NCBI GenBank assembly: GCA_017562135.1
Contig: QEYB01000526.1
Span: forward strand, 310,001 to 374,000
Source of the DNA: Dipylidium caninum
Lineage: Eukaryota; Platyhelminthes; Cestoda; Cyclophyllidea; Dipylidiidae
Length of the DNA stretch: 64,000 bases
Direction of reading: 5' to 3'
How positions within the stretch are numbered: the first letter of the stretch is position 1; the number at the start of each line of letters is the position of its first letter. Shown one piece after another: positions 49,201-61,925 of this stretch. Made by a program: the position numbers and the translations under genes. The notes under the pieces were generated by a model. That model was given only the letters and a program-made list of their open reading frames with translations, was not told the origin of the DNA and did no database searches.

Positions 49201-52200
49201 GTCCGACTAGTTGCCTCCAATTTCTGCGCATGAGTGATAAGGAGGGGGAAAGTTATTTCCCTTTGTTGGCGCCTCTTAATTGAATTTTTCTCCTTATTCG
49301 GAAATATCGATCTTTTCCCAATAGCTTAGATACACACCATTTCGATTTTTTAACCAAATTATGAACGTTGCAGTACTTCTCAAATGACCTTGAGTACTAC
49401 GCGATTCAAGGATGGGAGAGTGCGAATTAAGCTGTATTACGGTCTTTATTCTCTCATAAATACCTTGATTATCCTAAGGAGCGTAAACTTAACTTTATCT
49501 CGAACTAATCATCCGTCAAAGGTTTTGCTCTCCCCTTCTCCGCGGTGTCAAGCGACGTACTGTCTGATTACTCACACAAACTTTCGGTGGTTAGTGAAAG
49601 ACCTTCTCGATGTTATAAAACATTAAAGGCAACGTTTGCATGATTCCGTTTATATGTGTGAGAACGTGGACGCAAAGCTGAGATGAAATTTCAATCTTCC
49701 GCAGAAGCTTTGACTAAGTTTTTGCTTTTGGATTTATTTTGACATTTTTTCTGATTCCTCACCTTCCTTGTGCGTTTGAGCTGTATCGAGTTTGCAGCCC
49801 CCCACCTTAGCGACGTATTCTCCGCCAGTTCTTTTAGATAACTTGGAAAGGCTCACTTCGAAATCAAATTCTTCCTCCTTCACCGACAATATTAACTTGC
49901 ACTTCACCATACCCTATCGCCTTCCCCTTTTTTTTATTATTCAGTCTCGAGGGGGTGGCCATTGCACCGTGAGTCACGGTAACATTGATTATCGATTTCC
50001 TATGAGTGACTAATGTTCATGCAATGAATCGATAAAACGCCTCTACGTTTAGTGGGCCACAATGCGATTGATGGGGGATTTACTCATTTAATTACTTATC
50101 TCTTCACTGAATCTTGTTTTTTTTTGAATGTTTCTATTTAATGAAGTTTCTGTATGACATTTTAATATTTGCAAGGTGAATAAAATCTCGTTGAAGCAAC
50201 TTTTTCGTGCTTAATCTATGAGAGGTTTTCAGAAGTTGAGGGAAGGACTCGAGGCGGAACACGTGGTCACTTCCCGCCTAAAAGCATTGCGAAATCACAA
50301 ATCTCGTCGATCTTGAGCGAGTGCAATATTATTGGAGGAATGGGAGTGTTAAGTGGCCTTTAATCCTTGCAACTGAACGCTGAGCTTCATTTGGAGACTT
50401 CTTGTGGACGAGGATGGCGAGTGGTTTCAAGGACGACACCCGATAGCAAACGGGATCTTACAAAAGGCGGGCGGGCGTTAGACGCAATGTGGGTATTCGT
50501 ACAGCCTCGGATTTCGGATTCGTTGCTGGTCAAAGTGATTATCTCCACTCATCTCCTTCGTCCTCCTAGACTCCCTTCTCCTCCCACGGGCAACCCATCT
50601 CTAATCACGTTGTCACAGTCACTCAAAACGAGGTATAATCGTGGCCACACACCTCCGAAATGGGCGCGTTGGACGGGAAGACGAAGAGACTAGACAACAG
50701 GGTGGAGGTGAGTGTAGTCACCTCTTCGCCGGCTAGTGTGTTTGTGTAGAAGGAGAAAGGAAAATTAGTCGGTAGAACATGGCATGGAATAGTGAATACA
50801 TGGGAGGTTTTTCAAAGTCATGGCCTCAAACACGAGATTATGGACATCGGAGTAGTCTAAGTCGTAATCATCCAGTCTGTTCATGCAATAATGCGTTTCA
50901 TTCTCGTCATCCAACACCAACATAGTTCAGGTTTTTGTTGGTAGTTTAGAGAACGAATGGTTAATTTACCACTTTCAATGTTGAGGGGCTTTGAGTTTGA
51001 AGATGCCCTGTTACTTCCATTATCCCTTGAACCTTTGATAGTCAATCCACACTGCGGAACGCCGCCGGCCTAGACAACTTGTCGGAGCAACGAGAAACGG
51101 ATGTTATGGGAATGAAAAAGAGACAAACGGTGGATATGCCGACGGAAATTAAGGCAAGAGGATGGAGTCGCCAACAGCGGGGCTGGGACCAATCAAAAAG
51201 TCGGGAGTCGATGAGTCACCCGCTGGCGGGATTGTTGAATGGCTCGAAATCGCGGCCATATTGTTTATTCATCTACGTGCATGCATGGAGGCCTAAAGAG
51301 GTGCTTACAAAGTCCTCTAGTCTCTCTCTATTGTCTTCCGAGCATAGAGGGGTTCCTACAAGAACTGGGGCTTCTCACCTAAGCTGTTTAATGGGACCGT
51401 CGCATTCAACTCTCCCACTCGGGTGGACAGGTTCTGCAGCATCAAGTCTACGCCAAAAGGTGAAAGACGTTGTGCATATTTAACTTCGGGAATGAATGGG
51501 TGTAAACTCCTCTGCGAAGCAGATCAGAGCTTGAAGGCCCGTCGGTTAGAGCGAGCGTTGGAGGGTGATGATGTTACGTCCCCACAAAGAAATGGAGATT
51601 TAGAGAAATCTGGAAAGGTTGGAGAAAATTAATTGAGTCCAATTGAAGGCGGATGGATGGCGAGTTTAAAGACGTGGGCAAGGGAGATGACTGCCCGTGG
51701 AGGGAATTTCTCTTGACATGTTAAATTATAAACATTTGCAAGGTGACTTCAATTCCAGTGGAATCTGTCAAATGGTTGGAGGTGTCAGCTGGAAAATTGT
51801 GAAACCTGTTGACGCAAATATTCGCAAATGGCGTACTGCTTGGACCGAGCTCGAAGAGCTCTCGTGGGACCTTATGTTCCCATATCAAATGACACTTAAA
51901 TCCTACTTTCGTAACATTGTGGCTCCTTCGGAGCAGATCTTCTGTCCACCAACTTCTCTCTTTTTAATGAACTGCTCCTTTTTCTGCCCCCTTCCTCTCC
52001 GCTCCCCTTCACTCTCAACCCATTTCTCCTATCAACACTGCAGCAGTGGATCTCAGTTGAAGGAAATTTTGCCTAGCAGACTTTACAGGCCACTCAAGTT
52101 GGTCTTCCACGTGGAGGTACACGAAGGCGGAGTTGAGTAGACGCATCAGTTGCCTTGCCATCGCGTTGCCACTGTCTTCCGGGGTGCAGAAAGAGAGAGA

Positions 52201-54230
52201 AAAAGAGAATGGTTGCCCCATGGGCAGGCAACAGCAGTGCTGAGGGACAGTTTATGGCTGAATGGAGGAAAAACGGATGCGATCACGACCACCTCCACAC
52301 CACCACTGCGAGGGTGCGGGATTACTATCTCCCTCAGTCCTTCTTCGTAAAAACCCTTTGTGAGCCAATCGAGTGCGTTCGACGGGGATAGTCCTCGTCA
52401 TCTGCCCCAACTACGGGCGCTACAACCTCATTAACATGACAAATGAATTGCATCCAGGTTCACCGACGTCGAAGGTGGTGGCCCAACCCTCCTGGACGCT
52501 GGAGCGGCCAATCGCGTTGAAATGCTGTCTTACACACACACAGCCTGGGAAAGGAGGAAATCTGGGGTGGAGTGGGCAGCTATGCGGCGTTCCTCATGCC
52601 TTCTCCCCATGTCCCACTCATCACCTCTCTAACAGCAGGAGGAATGCGCGAGATGCAGCGATTGCTTGCAAAGCCAAACCACCTTATTAGGCAAAAAGGC
52701 CATTTCTTGGGGGGTGTGTATGCGCAGTTGGGTGTTGAAGCCCGGGACGATAAGGGGATGAAAGAAGAGGAAGGGGAAAACGGGGAACTGGAGAAGTTAG
52801 TAGAAGAAGACATTTGGGTGAGGGTGGAGGTATGTCCGGATCAAATGAGGGCTGCATGAATGACAAAGAATTGAGTGGCTGGGTATGAACGCATACTCAC
52901 TAGCGGTAGAAAGTAGCACGCACTACAAATCTGGGTGGTTTCGAGAAGAATTATCAAAGAAATGGATTGTTTGATAATGGATTTAAAATAAGACTGTGCG
53001 TCAATGGCAGCTCTGGATATTTGTTCACCCTATCACCTTCAAAATATGATTGGGGGAAAACAGTGAACGTCTGAGATAAATTCCCCAGTATGCATTTTCG
53101 ACTGTGAAAGATAAAATCAGGGTATGATGCAGCCCAACCCGCGTACACGTGCAGATGCTTATCCACATATTTCTAAATTACGGTCTGACCCAGGTGGAAT
53201 GCAACATGTAAAATGTCTGACAGTTAGTTTGTGCAACCACCGGAGGCTTCAAATGAAATGCGCTCGGCCGCGGGTAATAGGCGCGTCACGTGAAAAGAAA
53301 GAGGAGGAGACCGGGGCACAGCGTTACTACTTTAAGTTGACTTTAGATTATCGCAAGATCAGCCTAAAATGGATTTACAGGTAGTGTACAAATGGAGTCG
53401 GCACACTATGATGCGGCATGTGAAGATGAAGAAAAAAAGTATTGACGTGTTGGAATGAATTGGGTTACGAAAGTGGGGTTAGCTAGGAGCAGTTTATTTA
53501 ATCTGTATAATCACCCGATGTTTGAACACAATAAATCAACCAACGTTGATCACACATGCATTTATTTTGATCATTCTGCATTTAGTTTCTCTACCTATGC
53601 GTTGGCTAAATTATTCAATAAAATATAATAAAGATAATTGCAAAAAATTCAGCTTCTTAAAAGGGACAAATATCTTCACGTTAGAATTTTAATTTGGTAC
53701 GAACGCTACCTCACTAGCGCAGCGGAATCATAACAGCCACCAAATGATTGGCGCAATAAATTTACAACATAACCTCACTACTCAATGCGCTATTTTGGCT
53801 AACCGGCGTTTGTCACGTAATATTAGACCTCTGAAACCACAAATGTCTAGAATCACGTAGTCTTTTCACAAATCATTTGGATCACCGAAGAAAATAGATG
53901 ATCACTAGGAACAAATTTATGGCTCTTTTTTGGCTTTGTAGAAAACTTTAATCCAAATGGTGAATAGGTTATGTTTACTTATCATGAGTGGATTCACCGG
54001 AAGTACTCTTGCAGCTTTACTGTGTTTATCAAATCCCTCGAACTAGCAAACTATTTTTTGACCGCCCGCCATCACCCTATCATTAAAAACGCCACCTTTC
54101 TTGGTTTCCTGGTTCGTCGATGATTTGGCCTACCTAGAGAGATATCTACCTTTTTTAAGGAGGTGAGATTTGGTTAATTTCCAACCCACTCTCCTTGTTC
54201 ACCGTTCCACATTTCTTCGGTTTCTTTTGT
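46300..54230. other. Gene-poor interval
   Basis: Nearly 8 kb with no exon I can assign. CCAAT-box pairs at about 48930-49045 and 51189 hint at promoters. A frame at 49792-50013 preceded by gagtttgcag and followed by AATAAA near 50179 might be a terminal exon, but nothing links it to a gene. Other frames are short, low-complexity or antisense to each other. Confidence 0.4.
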
Positions 54231-54238
54231 GCTTAGGC

Positions 54239-54582
54239 TGCTGGCAACTCATCACTTTTTGGGCCGTAATATTGCCTTTACTTTTGCCATACTACTGCGC
54301 CGACCCCCAATCCCTGGTAAGATTCTTCTAATCACTGTTATTTTTTTCTAACGGCTTCAGAATGACATTCAATATTTTGCACCATTGTTGAACTCTAACC
54401 ACGAAGTTGCCTTGGTATTTCACGTGATGCAGATTGATCTTTTTTTCAGGTATTAGAAATTGCTTTAACATCATATGACGATCTGCAGTCCGATTTGGAT
54501 TTTATTTCAAATAAAACAGATGATAATGTGGCCTTCACATCATTATCTAACAATCACTTGCAATCCTCTAAGGCTGGATAAA
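54239..54582 (+). CDS. Possible 3' exons of a small membrane protein
   Basis: Two exons with good splice sites: 54239-54318 (tgcttag|GCTGCTGG ... TCCCTG|gtaaga) and 54450-54582 (tttttcag|GTATTAG ... TAA). One frame gives a hydrophobic run (CWQLITFWAVILPLLLPYYC), then an acidic-polar tail (LTSYDDLQSDLDFISNKTDD). This resembles the helix-plus-tail end of the other small membrane genes here, but needs a phase-1 upstream exon that I did not find. A competing reading joins a donor at 54162 in phase 2 and gives LLATHHFLGRNIAFTFAILL, followed by an early stop. Which frame is used is unresolved. Confidence 0.35.
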
Positions 54583-54599
54583 GGGAAGGAGTGCGGCTT

Positions 54600-55890
54600 A
54601 CCTCGGTACGTGTGTCAGTCTGTGAAAGCACATAGTGGCTATCACAGTCGTATTAGCAAGTTGAATAGATGATTTTGTTCTTACACTTTCTTGAACGCAC
54701 GTGGCGCATAGTGCGATATTGCGCAAAAGCGCAATATTAGCTGATCGTAATCTTTTGGTGGTTGTATCTTTCTCATACATTTGGCCGTCTCTAGGGTTGA
54801 GGCGGGTCCTTGCCAAAGCAGTCATGTAGTTCCTTGGCGACGGAGAACCTCACCTGGCAGGGATTGAATGGAGACAACGAATTTTAGCTTCTCCAGACTA
54901 CAGATCGGCAATTTCCGCAGTAACTACGACAAATACCCTGACTTAAACCGCTTGATTATAATCACTGGTGCAGCAGAATCGTAAAGTCGGTGGAGCACAA
55001 CGCTACGCGGGGATGCCGTGAGGCGCACTTATTTGCATAGTGCGGGTGAGAATAAAGGCATCCTGCCTAATTCGAAACAAATGGACACTTTCTGATTGTA
55101 ACTTGAGGTGAGTTGACATGTACATAGCTCTGTTTTGTGCACCACAGGGCACAGTCACATTTTCTTACACCTCATCTTTTCGCTTATTCAGAAGAAATTA
55201 GTTTTTTAGGAAGACTGCTTCTTCTGCCCACTGTACTCTTTATCCACTTTCCTCTCTCTCGGATTTTGTTTCCTATTCTAAAAGTAGTCACTGTGAGGCA
55301 CATAAATTAAGTTCACTTAATTGACCACTATCTAGCGATTTAATGGTAGGAGTTACAATTACAATGTCGCTTTTCGGAGGCCAAAATCTTGTCTTTCTTT
55401 GCTAGCTTATTCTTTTCTGCTAGTCGGGTGGGCGGTGATGTTACCGCGGGATTGAACGACTTTTAGTTGTGATGGAGGTACCTCAAATCTGCGTGAATCA
55501 GGCGTCTTTACTTTGTTTCAAATAAAGTTACTGGGTAATTGTAGTGGGAGTACAAAAAGTCCTTCCTTGGCGGGTGGAATAGGGGAAGTAGGGTCTCAGA
55601 AGAACCCATTTAACAAGGACACCAAAGTAAACAGCTTTGTCGTTATTAAAATGGAATCGTAACTATTCTGTGATTGTTCCCTAAGTGCAACCAAATAGCT
55701 TGGAGTACGCCAAAAGTGATGGAAATACAATTTAGGGAAGTGAACGTTTTATGTATAATTTTTAATCCTAATAATTGAGATTACGTAACGCCAATGAGGA
55801 CAACTGATTGCTCATCCATTATGAATTTGACATTTTCGAAATTTTTGTTATTGGTGTTTCAAGTGGCAGACCGAATTTAATGACAAAGTG
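54600..55890. other. Intergenic, no gene recognised
   Basis: Short unsupported frames only. Confidence 0.45.
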
Positions 55891-55902
55891 CTCAGGATGG
55901 CG

Positions 55903-56004
55903 ATTGGCCTAATTAATCACCAATGGGTTTGCAGAGCTTATTCTTGAGACCAATGAAAATTAACGATTTTGTCTTAGAGCCAATTGGTCAAAATGCGCAC
56001 CAAT
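55903..56004. promoter_or_regulatory. CCAAT-box array
   Basis: Six CCAAT/ATTGG pentamers in ~100 nt: ATTGG at 55903 and 55983; CCAAT at 55920, 55950, 55980 and 56000. Three are exactly 30 nt apart, close to three helical turns. Such clustering is typical of NF-Y promoters. The next gene downstream on the plus strand starts at 56566, so this may drive it through a spliced 5' UTR (an acceptor lies directly before that ATG). Confidence 0.5.
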
Positions 56005-56565
56005 AGGCGAATGTTACTTCTGCTCGATTTCGCTTGTTGGATTAGACACCGAAGTTTCCGAGGTTTGGTGTTTACATCGCGTGTGTACCCAAGTCTTCAG
56101 ACCGTCAGATTAAACGACAACTTGATCTACGCCATAGCTCTCTAGGGATGGGGAATTGATATCAGAAAATTGTAACTTTGCGGGGCCTCTATCGGAGCCA
56201 CATCCTTTATGAATTGCCACATCTCCGCATTTCATTATGCGAAAGCCAAACACAATTTAACAAATCTATGCAACTTTTGCATCTCAGTTGTCCCTAAAAT
56301 CCACAAACACGAGGGCATCGCTTACAAGACGGTTAATGGACAATTTTGCTTCCTTTTTAGCCGGGCAGTTTCTCTCAGTGTAATTGTCTAATATAAAGAT
56401 AGTCAACATCCCTCGAGTGAACTAGCATGTCACATGAATTGCTCATAGAGGATATGACCCACCTTAGTTATCATTAGATCAGACTGATTAAAAGTGTCTT
56501 AACAACAGCGGCAAAACTTAACCATCACCGGGGCCAGAGTAATTTACTCTTCCTCCTTTTTGCAG

Positions 56566-59219
56566 ATGACCCCGATGGATTTTGAAAATGATGTGGAAGC
56601 AGGATTAAGAGAGGGGAGGAGTTGTCGCGGACTCTGGGCCACAATTCTGAGGTCCTTTTCACAACTTATTCATATCATTGGTCCCTGCCTACTCTTCGTC
56701 GGCGTCCTTCTAATTCTCTTCGATTTCTGGAATAACAGAAGTGAAGGAAGAAGTTTTGTCGACAACGACAGTCAACTCCAGGCAATGTGAGTTCATATCT
56801 TAAATTCTCTTTAATGGGGCACAAACAATGACAAGAGTAGCTGATATTTAGTAGTGAGGACTTTGTTTCTCCCTCAAGATTGTTTTTATTTGGTTTCGAG
56901 AGATCCACCCAGTCAGATGCTATCAAGGGTTCATGATTGAGTGAAACGAAACCTTTTCTTCAATCGGCGTAAAAAGGTGGAGAGCTGTTTTGAGCTTTAA
57001 GGGTTAATTTAGTGAGAGCTTTTGGTCCGACATCTCTGTCACACACGTGTAGCAGAAATGAGACTTCACACTTGAGAACATTATGTTCGCTCTCCGCAGT
57101 GCTGCCAACCAAAGTTTGTCATGGAGGAGTGTGGGTGGTCTGGAATCATTTGAAACTAAAAAAGTGAATAACTCTTCCCCTCAACTAATCTCCTCTATCT
57201 CTCGCTTCGCTAGAAGCACATCCGAGCATAGACACACGCAACGAAGGGCCTTCACAGTTAAACTCTCCACCGACCCTGTGTTAGAGCCATTATGTCAATG
57301 TTGGAAAGCTTATAAAGTCATACTAGCAACTACTGTCCGCTCTGAAAGTCATCTCACTTCAATTTGTTTTCCTTCCCTCCCATTTGGAACACTTTTAACT
57401 CCGTTGCACACACGCACACTTTCGTCAAACCCATTGATAAGCTGTGAACCACTGACTAGCTCGAAACTTCGCTTTCCGAGGTGGCATCCAAGGACATTAA
57501 ACCGATTGTGGTTCAAAGTCATTTCTTCGGTTTGGCCGTAGGTGCTTTGGCAAACGGTTCGTTTTGAAATGCGAGGCATTATGCAATCGTCCATTTGACG
57601 AAATACTGTCTGGGGGACTCGGTCTCACTCCCCGAGCCATAGAAACAGTCCAGTGACTAAAAATGGCTACCAGCCCCGTCTGCATTCTGTCTTAACCCTT
57701 TGCACTCGAGCGACACTGCTGCAGCGCCCGGCTCATTTGAAGCGTCAACTCGAGCCACGTTGCTACGGTCTTTTTTGACTCGATCTGCTTATTTTACTGT
57801 GGTAGAGGGAATAATTCTCTCACAAATACGAATACAAATGCATTTTTAGCCTAATCCTGGCTTATTTCAGCATAGCAATCGCTTCAAACAGTCTTGCCAG
57901 TTGAAAAGATCAGGTCAGATCAGCTCAAGTTGGGACGACTTCAATTTTTTGTCGCTTTGGATGAAGAAGTTGCATTTATTCCCGACTGAATACTCCACGA
58001 AATGCGCCAGTCCAGTGGAGAAGGCAGTGGGAAAGGAAGAGGTGTGAGACGACGAAACGTTGGAAATACAAAGTGCCTCGTCACCTCCTCCACTCCGTAT
58101 AAACTAGGAAAAACAAAAAGCGGGGGGGGGATGGCGGGCGGAAAAAGCCACTCAGCCATTTGCGGTTGCTGAGACGACTTGTCGAGCAACTGAGAGGACT
58201 TCGTCGCCAACATCCGTCGCGTTCGGGTGAAATGTCCGACCAGAGGGCCAAAAATGGACTTAAACCCTTTTCTTGCTCCGACCGCAACACGCCCGGAGGC
58301 GGGCGAAGAGCGACGTACCTCTGTGCTGCGTGTCCTGAGGTACCCAGGCGCTCTTTGGACATTGTTTCATGAGATACCACACAAAGACGGATTTCAGAGT
58401 ATAACATCAACCAATACTGCTGTCTTCGATATAAAGATTAATAAAATTGTGGGATTTTATCAATTTTATACATTTGTATGAATGTAAATGGTTATATGGT
58501 CTTTGTAAAACGATTCCCAAATTTGGCCGGAATCCTCTCGATTCGCTGGTTCACTCAGGCCAAAAAAGCTTCGAGTGCACAGGGTTAATCCCTTAACGAT
58601 TTTCACCTTACGGATCCCTGCCCTGCTCATTTGATCCAACTCGACCATCGCTAACACGATCCGGGTGCTTTGGAAGACGATTGTGGGCTGGCGGGTCGAG
58701 TGGTCGTCCCCTACTCTGATTGGCTGAGCTTAAAACCTTTCAGGAGGCTAAGTCGACACTTGCACGCTAATCGAACGGTCAGTAACTCGTGGAAATGCGT
58801 ATGTGGGAAATTGAATCGACCAGTTCAACTTCCCAGATCCTCATTACAAATCTGATAAGTTCGATCTTCTTACCTTGGCGCTCTGGTCATGCCTTTCTTG
58901 ACAGCTCTTCTTGGGAAAGTTCGGAAATTACGGGGAAGAACATGAAGCCCTAAAAGCCGCCGATATTCACCCAATTAGGCATACCTCCCCAACATTCGTT
59001 TCAGCTGCGCTACACACCCATCCAGTCCATTCCCAAGCCTACACCTTGACTTTGCTCAGGTAGTACATACCGAATGGCGGCTAATCTAAAGCCAATTACC
59101 GTTTTAGAACGATCTACGACTATGGAATGCTTTCCATAATCGTGGGGGGCATCCTCCTGATTATAATGATCCTGTCCCGAGGGATTGCCAACTACTTAAC
59201 TCTGCACCAGACCGCTTAA
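56566..59219 (+). CDS. Small two-membrane-segment protein, unknown function
   Basis: Exons 56566-56786 and 59108-59219, 110 residues, separated by a 2.3 kb phase-2 intron (GCAAT|gtgagt ... gttttag|AACGAT). The ATG follows directly after an acceptor (ctttttgcag), so a non-coding first exon is likely. After an acidic N-terminus (MDFENDVEAGLREGR) comes segment 1 (IIGPCLLFVGVLLILFDFW, about residues 36-54). After a polar loop, segment 2 (MLSIIVGGILLIIMIL) is entirely in exon 2, and a short tail follows. AATAAA at 59340 fits the 3' end. Not recognised by family; it shares architecture and intron phase with the genes at 4315, 44395, 59943 and 61610. Confidence 0.6.
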
Positions 59220-59339
59220 TCTCCAGAAGCCAGCAGCGACACTTTCTGCCTTCTTCGCATATTTAATCTATCTTAGAAAGTAGCTCTTATCGCGGCCCGA
59301 TGTGGATGCTACAGCTTCAGCACGTACTGTCGTTTTGGC

Positions 59340-59345
59340 AATAAA
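59340..59345 (+). promoter_or_regulatory. Poly(A) signal
   Basis: AATAAA 121 nt past the stop codon of the gene ending at 59219. Confidence 0.5.
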
Positions 59346-59942
59346 GTTGATTTGATTTATCTCGTCTATCAGGACTTCCATGTCTCCTATTTCTAGTTTA
59401 AGCGGATGGGAAGTAGCTGCTGTTGCGACATTCTCAGCAGTGGAAGCCGGTCTTCGGCATGGTAGACAACGGCGCAGCGGCTAACGCTACCTCTGAACTT
59501 GCAGAAGAGTCGTGACACGAGCCAGGTCGAATGTGACGCCTCAAAGTCCTTCTGTCCGTCGTCATGAAGATGCTTCGATTCTCATTCGCTGAAGACGTGT
59601 TATTCAAAACGATAGCACAGCCTCTCACTGCTTTGGCGAGCGCCTCGCGCATCCACCTCTTAACTCAGATCAACAGTGTCACACTCTCTCCTCCGCTGGC
59701 CCCGCCGTGCTGGGCAAAATGGGGGCTCCGAGTTGACAGAGGAGTTGAACGACTCGTGTTCACGGAACTCCTGCCAGGCACTTAACCCACGTAGAGTGCT
59801 CCCCAGATCGACAGGGAAAACTTCAATCTGAGACAGCACCCCATCTCCCCGCAGGGCCTCAAGAGAAGCAGTTGACCACTCAAATCACCCAGAGAACTCT
59901 TAAGACCAACATCACGTGTGGAAAGGGAGAGAGGTAAACGTT

Positions 59943-60745
59943 TCAGCGCCTCGGTTGGGCATTTGGCGAACTGGTTCGAGTGGAAGAACGCAGCATCCAT
60001 CGTCGAGTACTCTGCCGAGCCGGGACGTAGTCATAGAGGTCGGGTCTAGAGGAGGGAATGTGTTGATGTCATGGCAAACGCCTCCACCGCTCAGTCACGG
60101 GGTCGGGAGAGACTTACTCCGGTTCCCAATGCAGACCGAGGAGTTTGCGCGCCGCTTCATTGAGGTAGGTGGCGGTGAAGAGGTTGAAAAGGGCGATTAC
60201 GAAGAGAATGAGTCCTGCTGAGCGGTTGAAACTGCGGCAACAAAAAAGTGGTTAGACAATAAACACACCAGAGCCTCGGTGCGTGGATGAACGCGTAATG
60301 GGGTAGTTGAGTGAAGACGGGTTCCGTGTTTCAAGGCAGAGGCGCAAAAGAGCAACACGATGTCAACAGAAGGATGTATCAACGGTCTTGACTTGGAGAA
60401 GGACGACGATTCTACGCCTAGAACGACGGGGCTATGAAGAAGGCGGTGGTATTCACCACGCCATGGAGACCACACAGCTCCCCTGGGCTCCTCCTCCCTC
60501 CTCCACCCCGAGTCTGCGCCCAGATGAAATGCGTCTACTTACTCAACGATTGTCTTTGTGAATGGTGGATCCTTCGAGAAATCCAGAGCGATTTCGGAGA
60601 GAGTGGAGACGATGAGGAAGAAGGCGGCGCCGTAGAGGGCGCGCCTTGCTGCATTATCAAAAAAACTCCAGAGAGGTACCAGGGCCTTGGAGATATCTAG
60701 CCGAAATCCTAGACAATCTGCATGCGAGACCGGTGGCGTTGTCAT
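59943..60745 (-). CDS. Small two-membrane-segment protein, unknown function
   Basis: Exons 60543-60745, 60118-60231 and 59943-60045 (203 + 114 + 103 nt) join to 139 residues, with phase-2 introns at both junctions (GTTGA|gtaagt; CCGGA|gtaagt). Segment 1 (ALYGAAFFLIVSTLSEIAL) ends exon 1 and segment 2 (AGLILFVIALFNLFTATYL) fills exon 2. The tail (ARKLLGLHWEPEPDLYDYVP, then Arg/Ser-rich) occupies exon 3. Its YDY motif after acidic/Pro residues recalls the PPRYDY tail of the 44395 gene. All three exons are supported by splice sites and total length divisible by three. Family unknown; membrane location inferred. Confidence 0.6.
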
Positions 60746-60749
60746 GCGT

Positions 60750-61600
60750 GATAGCAAAAACCCAGTTCAGACACTCTTCAGACTGCCATTTTTTTTTATA
60801 CGCCACTGACGATCTCTGCTCGGTCGGAGTTGGCATCACATGCGCTGACTGATATTCAATTTCCTCTCTCTCTTTCTCTCTACACAACCACCCACACACG
60901 CACCCTCTCTCTCCTTCAACACCTCGGAGTCGTCTGTCGGCCACTGGGACGGACCGGATGGCCGATTGCGGCAAGGTGGTGTAATTTGGAAGACGAGGAA
61001 TCGGAGCGCCTCCTCTCGCCCTCCTCACACAATCGGAGGTGTACACTTTCAAGCGTTTCGGTAACTTCAATGAGGCGCCCACCGAGTGGACCAGAGCAGA
61101 AATGGAATTTTGATCCTGTTCCGAAGTAAATTGGGAGTAAACTCGAGCCCCACAGCTTCGGGGTAGCGGAGGATCGGGGGAGGGAGAAGCCATGCATTTG
61201 CAGCCTCAAGTTGTGAGTTCAGTTGGGAATAATTCAATAAAAATTTCCCGGTGTGAGTGAAAAATAAACTTATAACTTGGACGCCAGCCCCCCAAATCGC
61301 ACGGTTTTCATGGCCACTGTGCGGACGCCCCAACCGGGTCGGCAGCATCGCGCCATGGATGCCCTTCACTTCATCCACTCCAACGCTACCCGCGGGGCCT
61401 CCGCGCACTATTCGCCCAGTAGGCTGAATTAGCCCGCGAAAAAGACGTCACAAATTGCGGAGACGCCGAGGAGACCTCATCAAAATGTTCACCCGCGAGT
61501 GGCACTCGCGCCAGGCAGTCAGGGGGTGAATGGAAATCGAGGAACGACTTAAAAACGCCGCGAGGAAGGCTGAAAGACAATCACCGAAAAGTCAGTGGAG
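60750..61600. other. Intergenic between divergent small membrane genes
   Basis: Overlapping frames on both strands (largest at 60657-61193, minus) without family resemblance. The genes at 59943-60745 (minus) and 61610 (plus) diverge from here, so it may contain both promoters. Confidence 0.4.
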
Positions 61601-61609
61601 GCAACAAGG

Positions 61610-61925
61610 ATGTTCAGCGGGACTTTCACCAAGGTTCCTTGTAGAGCCTGTGCCCAACAAATTCGTACGATTCTCTTCGGCGTCAGCATGCGCCTCTGGT
61701 TCAACGTGGGCCTCAGTTTCACCGTCTGCGCTGCCTGCGCCATCGTTGACTTACCCAACACATTGCCGATGTAAGTCCATCCACCGTAAAGTGATCTGTC
61801 CTCTTTTTCAATCCCACAGACTGAAAGTGTGGATCAGATACTTCAGCATCTTCCACAGCTGCATGCTCTTCTTCACTGAACGCCTCATTCGCAGGGCCAT
61901 GAACCACGTCAGCCAGGTTCTCTAG
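61610..61925 (+). CDS. Small protein with two hydrophobic segments, unknown function
   Basis: Exons 61610-61770 and 61820-61925 with a 49-nt phase-2 intron (GCCGAT|gtaagt ... cccacag|ACTGAA), 88 residues. Segment 1 (LWFNVGLSFTVCAACAIV) is in exon 1. Segment 2 (IRYFSIFHSCMLFFT) is shorter, and a basic tail (ERLIRRAMNHVSQVL) ends the protein. The N-terminus has a CRAC motif. AATAAA lies 18 nt after the stop (61943), very close. The first exon length (161 nt) and phase equal those of the 4315 gene. An upstream coding exon cannot be excluded. Confidence 0.5.

Noticed and set aside
49792..50013. Possible terminal exon after gagtttgcag
   Set aside because: No upstream exon or family match; mentioned only under the gene-poor interval.
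51697..52140. 147-residue plus-strand frame
   Set aside because: No motif, and a competing minus-strand frame at 52015-52221 is equally plausible; neither has supporting exons.
57083..57541. 152-residue plus-strand frame
   Set aside because: No recognised motif, no splice sites, lies within the long intron of the 56566 gene.
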